From positions 62,001 to 126,000 of the forward strand of contig NZ_FNIX01000015.1 in assembly GCF_900104175.1 (NCBI RefSeq): a stretch of DNA of 64,000 nucleotides, read 5' to 3'. This DNA comes from Lentzea jiangxiensis (GTDB taxonomy: Bacteria; Actinomycetota; Actinomycetes; Mycobacteriales; Pseudonocardiaceae). The notes beneath the pieces were generated by a model, which saw only the letters and a program-made list of their open reading frames with translations, was not told where the DNA came from and did not search any database. A program made the translations under genes and the position numbers. How positions within the stretch are numbered: position 1 is the first letter of the stretch; each line of letters begins with the position of its first letter. This document shows, in pieces, positions 45,129 through 52,608 of the stretch.

Positions 45129-45928
45129 TCGCGGAGCTGCTCGCGCTGGTTCCGGTGCAGCGCGCGGGTTTCGGCCTGCTGCTCGGCGCGATCGCGTTGC
45201 CGCCGGTCGGGGTGCTGATCGTCGGTCTCGACATCTACCCGGTGCGGTTCGCGATCATGCACGTGGCGTTGCTGGGCAGCGCCATAGGCCTGCTCACCGG
45301 CACTGATCCGCTGCTGTGGGCGCTGGCGCTGTGCGCGCTGGCGGGCGGTGGGCTCGCGCCGTTCGCCACGACCTCGGCTGGTCTGTCCGGCGCGATGGGC
45401 TTGCTGATGAGCCTCGCGATCGCCGTCGCACTGCTGGTGTTGTCGATTTCCGGTGTGAACGCCAACGGTGCGTTCGAACTGTTGTGGGGATCCATCCTGT
45501 CGACCCGGCCGGTCGACCTCGTTGTGCTCGCGGTGCTGGCGGTGGCGATTCCTGCGCTGTTCTGGTGGCGCCGCAGGGATTTGTCGTTGTTGTTGCACGA
45601 CCGGGAACTCGCCGCCTGTTCGGGCGTGCGCACCGGTCCGTTGACGATGGTCTTGCTCGTGGTGATCGCGGTGTCGATCGCCGGAGCCGTCAAACTCACC
45701 GGCGCGCTGCTCGTGGACGCGCTGACGTTGTTGCCCGCGCTGGCCGCGCGGCGCATCGGTCGCGGGCTGACCGGCATGGTCGTCGCGTCCATCGGCATCG
45801 GTCTTGTGGTGGCCGTTGCCGGACTGCTGCTCGCACTCGCGCTGGACCAGCCGCCCGGTCCGGTGCTCGTCCTGCTGGCCGGCGTGATCGCCCTGCTCGC
45901 CCAATTGCCACCGATGAGGAGAACCTGA
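45125..45928 (+). CDS. Metal ABC transporter permease (ABC-3 family)
   Basis: This 267-residue membrane protein has about eight hydrophobic segments and the ABC-3 pattern of ZnuB/MntC. FAIMHVALLGSAIGLLTG resembles the H/A-LLG segment, FELLWGSILSTRPVDLVVLA is a family-like mid segment, and SIAGAVKLTGALLVDALTLLP followed by ALAAR matches the G-A-LL-ALLLLPAA-AR segment. The GTG start overlaps the ATPase stop by 4 nt, and the stop is 3 nt before the binding-protein start. It works with the ATPase and lipoprotein at the inner membrane. Confidence 0.9.
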   Translation: MIAELLALVPVQRAGFGLLLGAIALPPVGVLIVGLDIYPVRFAIMHVALLGSAIGLLTGTDPLLWALALCALAGGGLAPFATTSAGLSGAMGLLMSLAIAVALLVLSISGVNANGAFELLWGSILSTRPVDLVVLAVLAVAIPALFWWRRRDLSLLLHDRELAACSGVRTGPLTMVLLVVIAVSIAGAVKLTGALLVDALTLLPALAARRIGRGLTGMVVASIGIGLVVAVAGLLLALALDQPPGPVLVLLAGVIALLAQLPPMRRT

Positions 45929-45931
45929 ACC

Positions 45932-46711
45932 GTGAAGATCAAGCTCGTCGCGATCGGCGCGTTGCTCGCGCTGACTGCCTGCGGCGGCGGCGCGCAGACG
46001 ACTGCACCCAACGCGGCCTCGGACGCCCCGGCCGGCAAGAAGGTCGTGGCGGCGACGGCGTGGGAGGCCGCGCTGGCCAAAGCCGCGGGCGCGACCGACG
46101 TGAAAGTCGTCGTGCCGGCGACCGTGGCGCACGCCGCCGACTACGACCCCAAACCGTCCGACCTCGCCGCGGTCGCCACGGCGGATCTCGTGCTGTACGC
46201 GGAGTTCGAGGGGTTCGCGGCCAGGCTGAAGGAGGCCGCGGGCGGTTCGGCGAAGGTCGAAGCGGTGAAGCTGGAGAACGCGCCGGAAGTGGTGCGCGCC
46301 GAGGTGACGCGCCTGGCCGGGCTGCTCGGCACGACGCCCGCCGCGCAGGAGTGGCTGAAGAGGTTCGACAGCACCCTGGCCGAGGCCAAGACGCAGGTGA
46401 GCGGCTCGTTCCCCGGCGGCAAGGCGCCGAGGGTGGTCAGCCACGCGTTCGTCGCCTACATGGCCGCGATCACCGGCGCCGAGGTCGTCGGCACGTTCGG
46501 CCCGCAGCCGGTCACCCCGGCGCAGCTCGCCGAGTTGTCGGGCAAGCAGCCGGACCTGGTGTTCGACAACGTGCACATGTCCACCGGCACCGTGCTGCCC
46601 GGTTCGTCCGCGAAGCAGGTCAAGATCGTGAACTACCCCGGTGAGGACCTGGATCTCCTCGGCGTCTTCAAGACCAACGCCGAGGAGATCTCCAAGGCCC
46701 TCAAGGCCTGA
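45932..46711 (+). CDS. Metal-binding lipoprotein (ZnuA/TroA family)
   Basis: This 259-residue lipoprotein has the lipobox LLALTACGG (Cys17) and the TroA fold. VVAATAWEAALAKAAG is the first strand, HAADYDPKPSDLAAV has the family DxxPSD loop, LVLYAEFEGFAARLKEA the next, and VVSHAFVAYMAAITG with a metal-binding His follows. It feeds zinc or manganese to the permease. The usual His-rich acidic loop of zinc-specific ZnuA is absent, so metal choice is open. Its last 70 bp lie inside the left copy of the 126-bp direct repeat, and the end is repeated at the other side of the lanthipeptide island. Confidence 0.9.
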   Translation: MKIKLVAIGALLALTACGGGAQTTAPNAASDAPAGKKVVAATAWEAALAKAAGATDVKVVVPATVAHAADYDPKPSDLAAVATADLVLYAEFEGFAARLKEAAGGSAKVEAVKLENAPEVVRAEVTRLAGLLGTTPAAQEWLKRFDSTLAEAKTQVSGSFPGGKAPRVVSHAFVAYMAAITGAEVVGTFGPQPVTPAQLAELSGKQPDLVFDNVHMSTGTVLPGSSAKQVKIVNYPGEDLDLLGVFKTNAEEISKALKA

Positions 46712-46767
46712 CGAGGTCCTGCACGGCGCGGCGGTCGACCTTGCCCGCCGCGCCGAGCGGCAGCGCG
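46642..46767. repeat. Direct repeat, left copy (126 bp)
   Basis: The sequence matches 55026-55151 at 122 of 126 positions. The mismatches are at 46651, 46670, 46674 and 46675, and bases 46676-46767 are identical to the right copy. It contains the last codons and stop of the metal-binding lipoprotein gene, and in reverse the last codons of an acyl-CoA ligase whose intact copy begins at the right repeat. It marks the left boundary of the lanthipeptide island. Confidence 0.95.
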
Positions 46768-46926
46768 AGCAGGCAAGACGGAGACCCGTCGGATACGGAT
46801 GCGGCTGGTGAAGCGATCACTGCTCGTGGTTTTCGGTCGGCAGCTAGCCTGGTACGCCGAGAGGTACTGTTCCTGGCGTCGACCAGAGGGGTATCTCGGA
46901 TGACATGAGTCTCCGACGAGGGGCAG

Positions 46927-48120
46927 GTGGCCGTGGACGGGACCCACATCGGTCGACGGGTGCGTGAGATCCGTTCATTCCGGGGAATGAGTCTGACCGC
47001 GACAGCGCAGCTCGCGGGCATGGCACCGAGCTACCTGAGCATGATCGAGCGAGGGCTGCGGCCGGTGAACCAGCGCGCGACGCTGGAGGCGCTGGCCAAC
47101 GCGCTGCGCGTGTCGCCGGCCGAGCTGACTGGCAAGCCCTACGCGCCGACCGATGCGGCCTCCGAGGAGGCCCATGGGCATATCTTCGAGGTCGAAGACG
47201 CAATGACCGCGTGGCGGATCGGTGAGGTGCCCGACGCACCGGCGCGGCCGTGGCAGCAGGTGAGCGCTGAGCTGGATCTGCTCAACCTCACGCTGCGGCC
47301 CAACGCCGACTACGCCGCCCAGGGCGCGTTGCTGCCTTCGCTGATCCGAGACTTGCTGGTCGCCGCGAGCGACCCGAAGCGGCGCACGGCTGCTCTGGTG
47401 GGGCTCATCGCGACTTACAAGGCGGTGGCCTACTTCGCGCACGACCTCGGCGTGGCCGGGCTGCCTGTGCTGGCGGTCGAGCGGATGCGTGAAGCAGCCG
47501 AGGAGCTCGATGACCCGGTCTGGCTGTCTTATGCCGCCTACCAACGCGCACAGCTAATCAGTGGCACCAACCGATCTCGTCAGTACGACCTCGCCGTGCA
47601 GACCGCGCAGCTTCCCGGTGCGCGGGTGGAAGTTCAAGGACTCGCGCACCTCACCGCGGCCCTGGCGTGCGCGTCGCGGGGCGACGCCGACGCCGCCCAG
47701 ACCCACCTGGCCGAGGCCACCGCGCTCGCGGATCGGATCGAGCCGGATGTCAGCCCGTGGATGCAGACCAACTTCGGCCGCACCAATGTGGGGATCTGGA
47801 AGGTCTCCATCGGCTTGGAGCTCGGCGCGGGCGCGAAGGTCCGCGAGATCGGCTCCACCGTGCGACCAGCCGGGGTGTCCAAGTCCCGTCAAGCCCAGTT
47901 CTGGATCGACGTCGGCCGCGGCCTGCTGACCGAGCGCAAGCACCGCGATCAGGGCCTCGCCGCACTTCTGGAGGCGGAGAAGCTGGCTCCGCAGAAGGTT
48001 CGCAACAACGTCTTCGTCCGCGAGTCAGTAGCAGGCCTGCTCGCTCAGGCCAGGCGTGAGGCTGGCGGCCGTGACCTTCGCGGCCTGGCCTACAGGGTCG
48101 GTGTAGCCCCATCCGGGTGA
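46927..48120 (+). CDS. XRE-family regulator with TPR-like C-terminal domain
   Basis: This 397-residue protein has an N-terminal helix-turn-helix (HIGRRVREIRSFRGMSLTAT, then AGMAPSYLSMIERGLRPVNQ) and a long helical, TPR-like domain from about residue 80 (VEVQGLAHLTAALACASRGD and similar repeats). Such regulators often sit beside actinomycete natural-product and RiPP genes and may bind a signal with the repeat domain. It is the first gene of the island and probably controls the lanthipeptide operon. GTG 46927 was taken as the start; GTG 46933 is also possible. Confidence 0.85.
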   Translation: MAVDGTHIGRRVREIRSFRGMSLTATAQLAGMAPSYLSMIERGLRPVNQRATLEALANALRVSPAELTGKPYAPTDAASEEAHGHIFEVEDAMTAWRIGEVPDAPARPWQQVSAELDLLNLTLRPNADYAAQGALLPSLIRDLLVAASDPKRRTAALVGLIATYKAVAYFAHDLGVAGLPVLAVERMREAAEELDDPVWLSYAAYQRAQLISGTNRSRQYDLAVQTAQLPGARVEVQGLAHLTAALACASRGDADAAQTHLAEATALADRIEPDVSPWMQTNFGRTNVGIWKVSIGLELGAGAKVREIGSTVRPAGVSKSRQAQFWIDVGRGLLTERKHRDQGLAALLEAEKLAPQKVRNNVFVRESVAGLLAQARREAGGRDLRGLAYRVGVAPSG

Positions 48121-48463
48121 TCCACGCCGTCCGTTCACAAGTTGTGAAATAGCGATCCAGGGTCCCACCTAGCGTCACTTTCCAGATACGGGAGGTGACG
48201 CCAAGTGGGATCTTCGCTATTGACGAGGTTGCAGCATCAGGTCGCGCAGGTCCTGACCTTCCGTTCGCATGCTGCGGTGTCACGGCCGGCTGCTCCGCGA
48301 AGCTCCGGCCGTGACGCCGCGTCCACCGCATCCTGCGCTCTTCTCAGTGCCGACACCGTGCTGATCTGGTCGGCCATTCCGGCGCAGAGCCCTACGAGCA
48401 GCGACCCGCATCTCTCTTCCTCGGGTATGCGGGTCGCGCCGTACGTGAACGGAGACGCCGAAC
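48121..48463. promoter_or_regulatory. Region upstream of the lanthipeptide genes
   Basis: This 343-bp stretch follows the regulator and likely holds the promoter for the small genes and lanthipeptide operon. TTCACAAGTTGTGAA at 48134-48148 is a perfect inverted repeat and a good operator candidate. A GTG at 48205 follows GGGAGGTGACG and opens an ORF to 48558, but its product is featureless and overlaps the next gene, so it is left as doubtful. Confidence 0.5.
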
Positions 48464-48649
48464 ATGTCCTTGCCCAACGCCGATTCCGCTCGATCGCCCG
48501 GTGGCAGCAGGGCACTCGAATCGCTCGCCACCGATCCGGGCTGGCTGGCCGCCCGTGACCGGCTCACCGCGTCGATCCGCGCAACCAGCCTGCCGACCTA
48601 CGGCGGGCAGGCTCGCCTTCGCGTTGCTGCGCGCCAGGAGAACCGGTGA
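48464..48649 (+). CDS. Small hypothetical protein 1 of the island (61 aa)
   Basis: The start ATG is 9 nt after GGAG. The product has the helical segment RALESLATDPGWLAARDRLT and a short basic end (LPTYGGQARLRVAARQENR). No family is recognised. Its stop overlaps the next start by 4 nt (GTGA), so it begins a three-gene coupled set just upstream of the lanthipeptide precursor. Confidence 0.6.
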   Translation: MSLPNADSARSPGGSRALESLATDPGWLAARDRLTASIRATSLPTYGGQARLRVAARQENR

Positions 48650-48855
48650 GCGGCCACGTCTGGTGGACCTCGCCGCTGGACCACCTGACCCATGCGATCG
48701 GGGACAGCGCCGGTCCTGGCGACGGCACGGTGGACACCGAGTGCGGCCGGGTGCTCGACATCGTGAAGGCGGGCAAGTCGCCAAGCGGCAGCTTCTGCGA
48801 CGACTGCCTGCAGAAGGTCGGGTCGAAGGTGGACGACAGCAGCCGCTGGCGGTGA
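48646..48855 (+). CDS. Small Cys-containing protein 2 of the island (69 aa)
   Basis: The product has HVWWTSPLDHLTHAIGD near the start, then DTECGRVLDIVK and PSGSFCDDCLQKV. The CxxC with the earlier His and Cys could form a small zinc site. Similar short proteins occur near XRE-type regulators in actinomycetes, from memory. It overlaps both neighbours by 4 nt. Its role in lanthipeptide production is unknown. Confidence 0.65.
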   Translation: MSGHVWWTSPLDHLTHAIGDSAGPGDGTVDTECGRVLDIVKAGKSPSGSFCDDCLQKVGSKVDDSSRWR

Positions 48856-49166
48856 GCGCCGTGGCCGCTCAGCACGCCTACCGCGAGGGCAACCAGTGGG
48901 GCATGACGGTTCCCGAGCTGCTGGAGAACGCCGTCGCCGAAGGACGACCGCTGCACCTGGAGTGGAGCGCGGACGGCACCACGTGGGACTGGCCCGGCAA
49001 CAACTTCGACACCATCGAGATGCCTGTCATCACCCCCGACATGCTCGCGGCGACAACGCCAGAGCCGATGGCCGATACGGACGCCGACACAGATGAACTG
49101 GCCACCGTGACCGACGTCCTGCAGGTCGACCAGAGCTGGTGGTTCACCGGCCCAGCGGGACCGTGA
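48852..49166 (+). CDS. Small acidic protein 3 of the island (104 aa)
   Basis: The GTG start overlaps the previous stop. The protein is acidic (many Asp, Glu and Thr, as in EPMADTDADTDELATVTDVL) and rich in Trp (NQWGM, LEWSADGTTWDWPG, DQSWWFTG). It has no Cys and no recognised domain. It ends 114 bp before the lanthipeptide precursor. It may be an immunity, chaperone or leader-binding protein, but nothing in the sequence decides this. Confidence 0.6.
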   Translation: MSAVAAQHAYREGNQWGMTVPELLENAVAEGRPLHLEWSADGTTWDWPGNNFDTIEMPVITPDMLAATTPEPMADTDADTDELATVTDVLQVDQSWWFTGPAGP

Positions 49167-49280
49167 TGACTTCCGGGTGCTCACTCATGAGCCGCCCGGT
49201 AAGCCCTGGCTTGAATGCCGTTGCTCCACAACGCTTTCCAGCCAGGTTGACGTTGAACCGACGAACAAACAGGGGATGCC

Positions 49281-49454
49281 ATGTCATCGATCATGCTCGA
49301 CGAGCCCATCGCCGCAGACGATCTGTTCGCCTTGGAGCACTTGGAGTTCATCACCGATGTCCCAGCTGACGCCGCGATGAACCCCTGCACCAACGGAACC
49401 GACGACGGCTGCGACCCGACCTGCGCGTCAGCGTGTGTCACCGGAGGGGTGTGA
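49281..49454 (+). CDS. FxLD-family lanthipeptide precursor (57 aa)
   Basis: This short gene encodes a leader and core. The leader holds DDLFALEHLEFITD (residues 13-26), where FALE stands for the FxLD motif that names the family. The core region from about residue 33 has Cys36, Cys44, Cys48 and Cys52, with Thr37, Thr40, Thr47, Ser50 and Thr54 as dehydration candidates; TDDGCDPTCASAC matches the conserved FxLD core pattern from memory. Asp41 or Asp42 is the likely target of the fused isoaspartate-type methyltransferase. LanB begins 85 bp downstream. The peptide is short enough to be missed by routine gene calling. Confidence 0.9.
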   Translation: MSSIMLDEPIAADDLFALEHLEFITDVPADAAMNPCTNGTDDGCDPTCASACVTGGV

Positions 49455-49539
49455 CACCAGAAGTTCCCGATGCGCCTCGGGGACCAGGCGGCTCTGGTCC
49501 CCGAGGCACTCATTCTCGTTGCCAGGTCTGGAGGAACGG

Positions 49540-52500
49540 ATGCGTCACGCTGACCACAAGCCGCTGTATCGGCACACTGGAGTCGCGCTGCTGCGAGCCG
49601 CGGCTACACCGCTGAGCAGTGCTCCCGACCAGTGGCCCGACCTGACCGACATCGCTTCCTGCCGGGCATGGCTTGACCAGATGTGGGCACGCGACGGTTT
49701 GGCCGCGGCTGTGCGGCAGGCCAGCCCGTCGCTGGCCGACCGCGTCGACGCCATCCGCGCCGGGCACACCATGTCGGACAAGCAGCTGCGCAGCGCCACC
49801 GTGTCCGCCGTGCGCTACGTGCTGCGCAGCATCGGACGGCCCACGCCCTTCGGGCTGTTCGCCGGCGTTGCTCCTGTGACGTTGGCTGCGGTCGGGCGTG
49901 TCGAGCTGCGAGCGGGGCACCGGGCCGCGGCACGGGTCGACGCGCAGTGGCTGGCCGACATCATCACGCGAGCCGAAGCCTGCCCACAGCTGCTCGAACG
50001 CCTATACGTCACGGCCAACGACCTAACAGTGCGCCGGGATGACCGGCTGGAGCTCCCGCAGGGAACGGACCGGGCAAGGGTGCTGTGCACCTCCGCGATC
50101 CTCACCGCGTGGCAGGCCGCAGCAACACCGATGCGCTTCGGCGACCTCATCGACAAGCTGGCCAACGACTTCACCACCGACCGCCTTAAGGTCCGCGACA
50201 GCATCACCGCTCTACTCGTGCGTCCGGGATTCCTGCTGACCAGCCTCCGCGCTCCGTTCACCGTCACCGACCCGTTCACCCACGTGATGACCGTCCTGCA
50301 TGACGCAAACGCCGCCGAACTGCCCGAGATCGCAGACCTGCTGGGCGAGCTTGACGCGGTGCACGCCAAGCTGCGGCACCACAACGCCCACACGACCTCA
50401 GGTGCTGAGCAGCACGAGGCCCGCGCAGCATTGATCAACCACATGCGCACGCTATCCCCAGCAGGACGAACGCCCATCGCCGCGGATCTGTTGCTGGATA
50501 ACACCGTCGAACTGCCGATCAAGGTCGCGCAGGAGATGGCAGCCGCCGCAAGCGCACTACTGCGCACCACCCGCCACCCCGCCGGTGACCCGGCCTGGCG
50601 CGAGTATCAGGCCGAATTCACCGATCGCTACGGCGTTGGCACGCTGGTGCCGCTACTCGAGGTCGTGTCGCCCGACGCCGGCCTCGGGTATCCGGCACGC
50701 TTCCATGGCAGCCTGCGCTCCGCTCCTGCCGTCGCGCTCGGGCCACGCGACGAACGACTTCTGGCACTGGCATGGCAGGCGATGGCCCACGGCAGCCGCG
50801 AGATTGTCTTGTCCGACAACGACCTCGCTGCGCTCACCGACCCGGACTTCGACGAGCGCTACATCCCGCCGCACGTCGAGCTGGCCGCGCGCGTGCACTG
50901 TGCCAGCGTGGACGCGCTAAACCGGGACGAGTTCACGCTCACCGTCGCGCCCGCCCGCTCAGCCGGAACCCTCACCAGCCGGTTCACCCCGATGGCCACC
51001 GGGTCCGGTCTCGCCGAGGCCTACCGGGCCCTGCCCGCCGCTACCGAAGGCGCGCTGCGAGCGCAACTGAGCTTCGGCCCGAAGTTCGTTCCTGCAGAGA
51101 ACGTCTGCCGGGTACCCGCCTACCTCGATCACATGATCCCGCTGGGCGAGCACCGCGGCCACGACGACCCCACGACCTTGATTCCGCTGGAAGACCTGGC
51201 CGTCTGTGCAACCCGTGACCGGCTCTACCTGGTCAGCCGCTCACGGCGTCGGGTGGTCGAACCGCAGGTGTTCCATGCCCTCGCCCTGGACAAGCAGCCG
51301 CATCCGCTGGCACGGTTCCTGGCCGAGCTGCCGCGCGCGTTCAGCGCCTCCTGGTACCAGTTCGACTGGGGTCCGCACGTGACCCTGCCGGTGCTGCCTC
51401 GGGTGCGCTATGGCCGCACAGTGCTGTCCCCAGCGCAGTGGCGTCTGTCCACTACCGACCTGCCGCCAGAGGGCACCGAACCGCAGGGCTGGTGCGAGCT
51501 GCTCGCCGCGTGGCGGATACGCTGGAACTGTCCGGACGTGGTGGAGCTGCGCGACGCCGACCGCACGCTGCGGCTGAGTCTGGACGAGCCTGTCCACGCC
51601 ACGCTCCTGCACAACCACCTCGTCAAGCACGGCCAGGCCATCCTCTACGAGGCCACCGACGTGGCCGACTACGGCTGGATCGACGGCCATGCACACGAGA
51701 TCGCGCTACCGCTGGTCACCACCCGCCCTGCCGCCCCTTCCCCGCTGCATGGTCCGCTACCTGAGGTAACCAACCAGCACGGACAACTCCCCGGCGATCC
51801 CGGTTCCACCTGGCTCACCGCGAAGATCCACACCCACCCGGAGCGTATCGACGGCATCCTCACGACGCGCCTGCCGCAGCTGCTCAAGGCCCTTCCCGAG
51901 GGAACCGCCTGGTGGTTCGTGCGATACCACAGCCGACACGAAACCGATCACCTCCGGCTACGTCTGCGGCCCACAGCTGAGTACTACGCTGCGTGCACGA
52001 TCGCGGTAGGGGAATGGGCGAAGCGGGTGCGGCAGGCAGGCTTGATCACGGACGTTCGGTTCGCCTCTTACCAGCCCGAGATCGGCCGCTACGGGCACGG
52101 CGCGGCGTTGGAAGCGGCCGAGGACGTCTTCGCCACCGACTCGCAGTTGGTCGCCGCCATGCTCCGTGCCCTGCCCGCCAAGTCGGTCAACGCCACCGCG
52201 CTGGCCGTGGCGAACATGGTCGGCATCGTCCGCGGACTTCTCGGCACGCCCGCCAACGCGGCCAACTGGTTGATCAACCGCGCGGCGCCCGCCGTCACTA
52301 TCGCGCGGGACATCCTCGACGATGCTATGCGAATCTCGGTCGACCAGACCGCGCTACGGCAACTACCCGGCTGGACGGAATCGGTCGAGCAGGCCTGGCA
52401 GGCCCGCGCCGAGACGTTGACTACCTACCGCGGGCATCTGCACTCCGGCACCGGCGTCGACATCAACTCCTCACTGGAGTCGCTGCTGCACATGCACCAC

Positions 52501-52608
52501 AACCGGGCCATCGGCATCAATCCCGACCACGAGCGCCTGTGCAAGCGCCTCACCAGGCACGCCGCGTTGGCCTGGCGGGCAATGCACCAAGGTGGCGATT
52601 CTCAATGA
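49540..52608 (+). CDS. Lantibiotic dehydratase LanB (class I, full length)
   Basis: This 1022-residue enzyme should glutamylate and eliminate Ser and Thr of the precursor using Glu-tRNA. RSIGRPTPFGLFAGVAPVTL (near 95-115) is the LanB N-terminal signature, with the long Lant_dehydr_N domain to about residue 740. A C-terminal elimination (SpaB_C-like) domain follows from TWLTAKIHTHPERIDGILTT, with WWFVRYHSRHETDHLRLRL and FASYQPEIGRYGHGAALEAA. The ATG at 49540 was chosen because GGAGGAAC lies just upstream and the N terminus (RHADHKPLYRHTGVALLRA) fits the family. The open frame reaches back to 49435 without support. The stop overlaps the LanC start (ATGA). Confidence 0.92.
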   Translation: MRHADHKPLYRHTGVALLRAAATPLSSAPDQWPDLTDIASCRAWLDQMWARDGLAAAVRQASPSLADRVDAIRAGHTMSDKQLRSATVSAVRYVLRSIGRPTPFGLFAGVAPVTLAAVGRVELRAGHRAAARVDAQWLADIITRAEACPQLLERLYVTANDLTVRRDDRLELPQGTDRARVLCTSAILTAWQAAATPMRFGDLIDKLANDFTTDRLKVRDSITALLVRPGFLLTSLRAPFTVTDPFTHVMTVLHDANAAELPEIADLLGELDAVHAKLRHHNAHTTSGAEQHEARAALINHMRTLSPAGRTPIAADLLLDNTVELPIKVAQEMAAAASALLRTTRHPAGDPAWREYQAEFTDRYGVGTLVPLLEVVSPDAGLGYPARFHGSLRSAPAVALGPRDERLLALAWQAMAHGSREIVLSDNDLAALTDPDFDERYIPPHVELAARVHCASVDALNRDEFTLTVAPARSAGTLTSRFTPMATGSGLAEAYRALPAATEGALRAQLSFGPKFVPAENVCRVPAYLDHMIPLGEHRGHDDPTTLIPLEDLAVCATRDRLYLVSRSRRRVVEPQVFHALALDKQPHPLARFLAELPRAFSASWYQFDWGPHVTLPVLPRVRYGRTVLSPAQWRLSTTDLPPEGTEPQGWCELLAAWRIRWNCPDVVELRDADRTLRLSLDEPVHATLLHNHLVKHGQAILYEATDVADYGWIDGHAHEIALPLVTTRPAAPSPLHGPLPEVTNQHGQLPGDPGSTWLTAKIHTHPERIDGILTTRLPQLLKALPEGTAWWFVRYHSRHETDHLRLRLRPTAEYYAACTIAVGEWAKRVRQAGLITDVRFASYQPEIGRYGHGAALEAAEDVFATDSQLVAAMLRALPAKSVNATALAVANMVGIVRGLLGTPANAANWLINRAAPAVTIARDILDDAMRISVDQTALRQLPGWTESVEQAWQARAETLTTYRGHLHSGTGVDINSSLESLLHMHHNRAIGINPDHERLCKRLTRHAALAWRAMHQGGDSQ

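Noticed and set aside
46701..47021. Minus-strand ORF ending like an acyl-CoA ligase (GAAGKVDRRAV)
   Set aside because: Only the ligase C-terminal codons in the left repeat are real; the rest is unrelated sequence after the island boundary. It is a duplicated fragment, not a gene.
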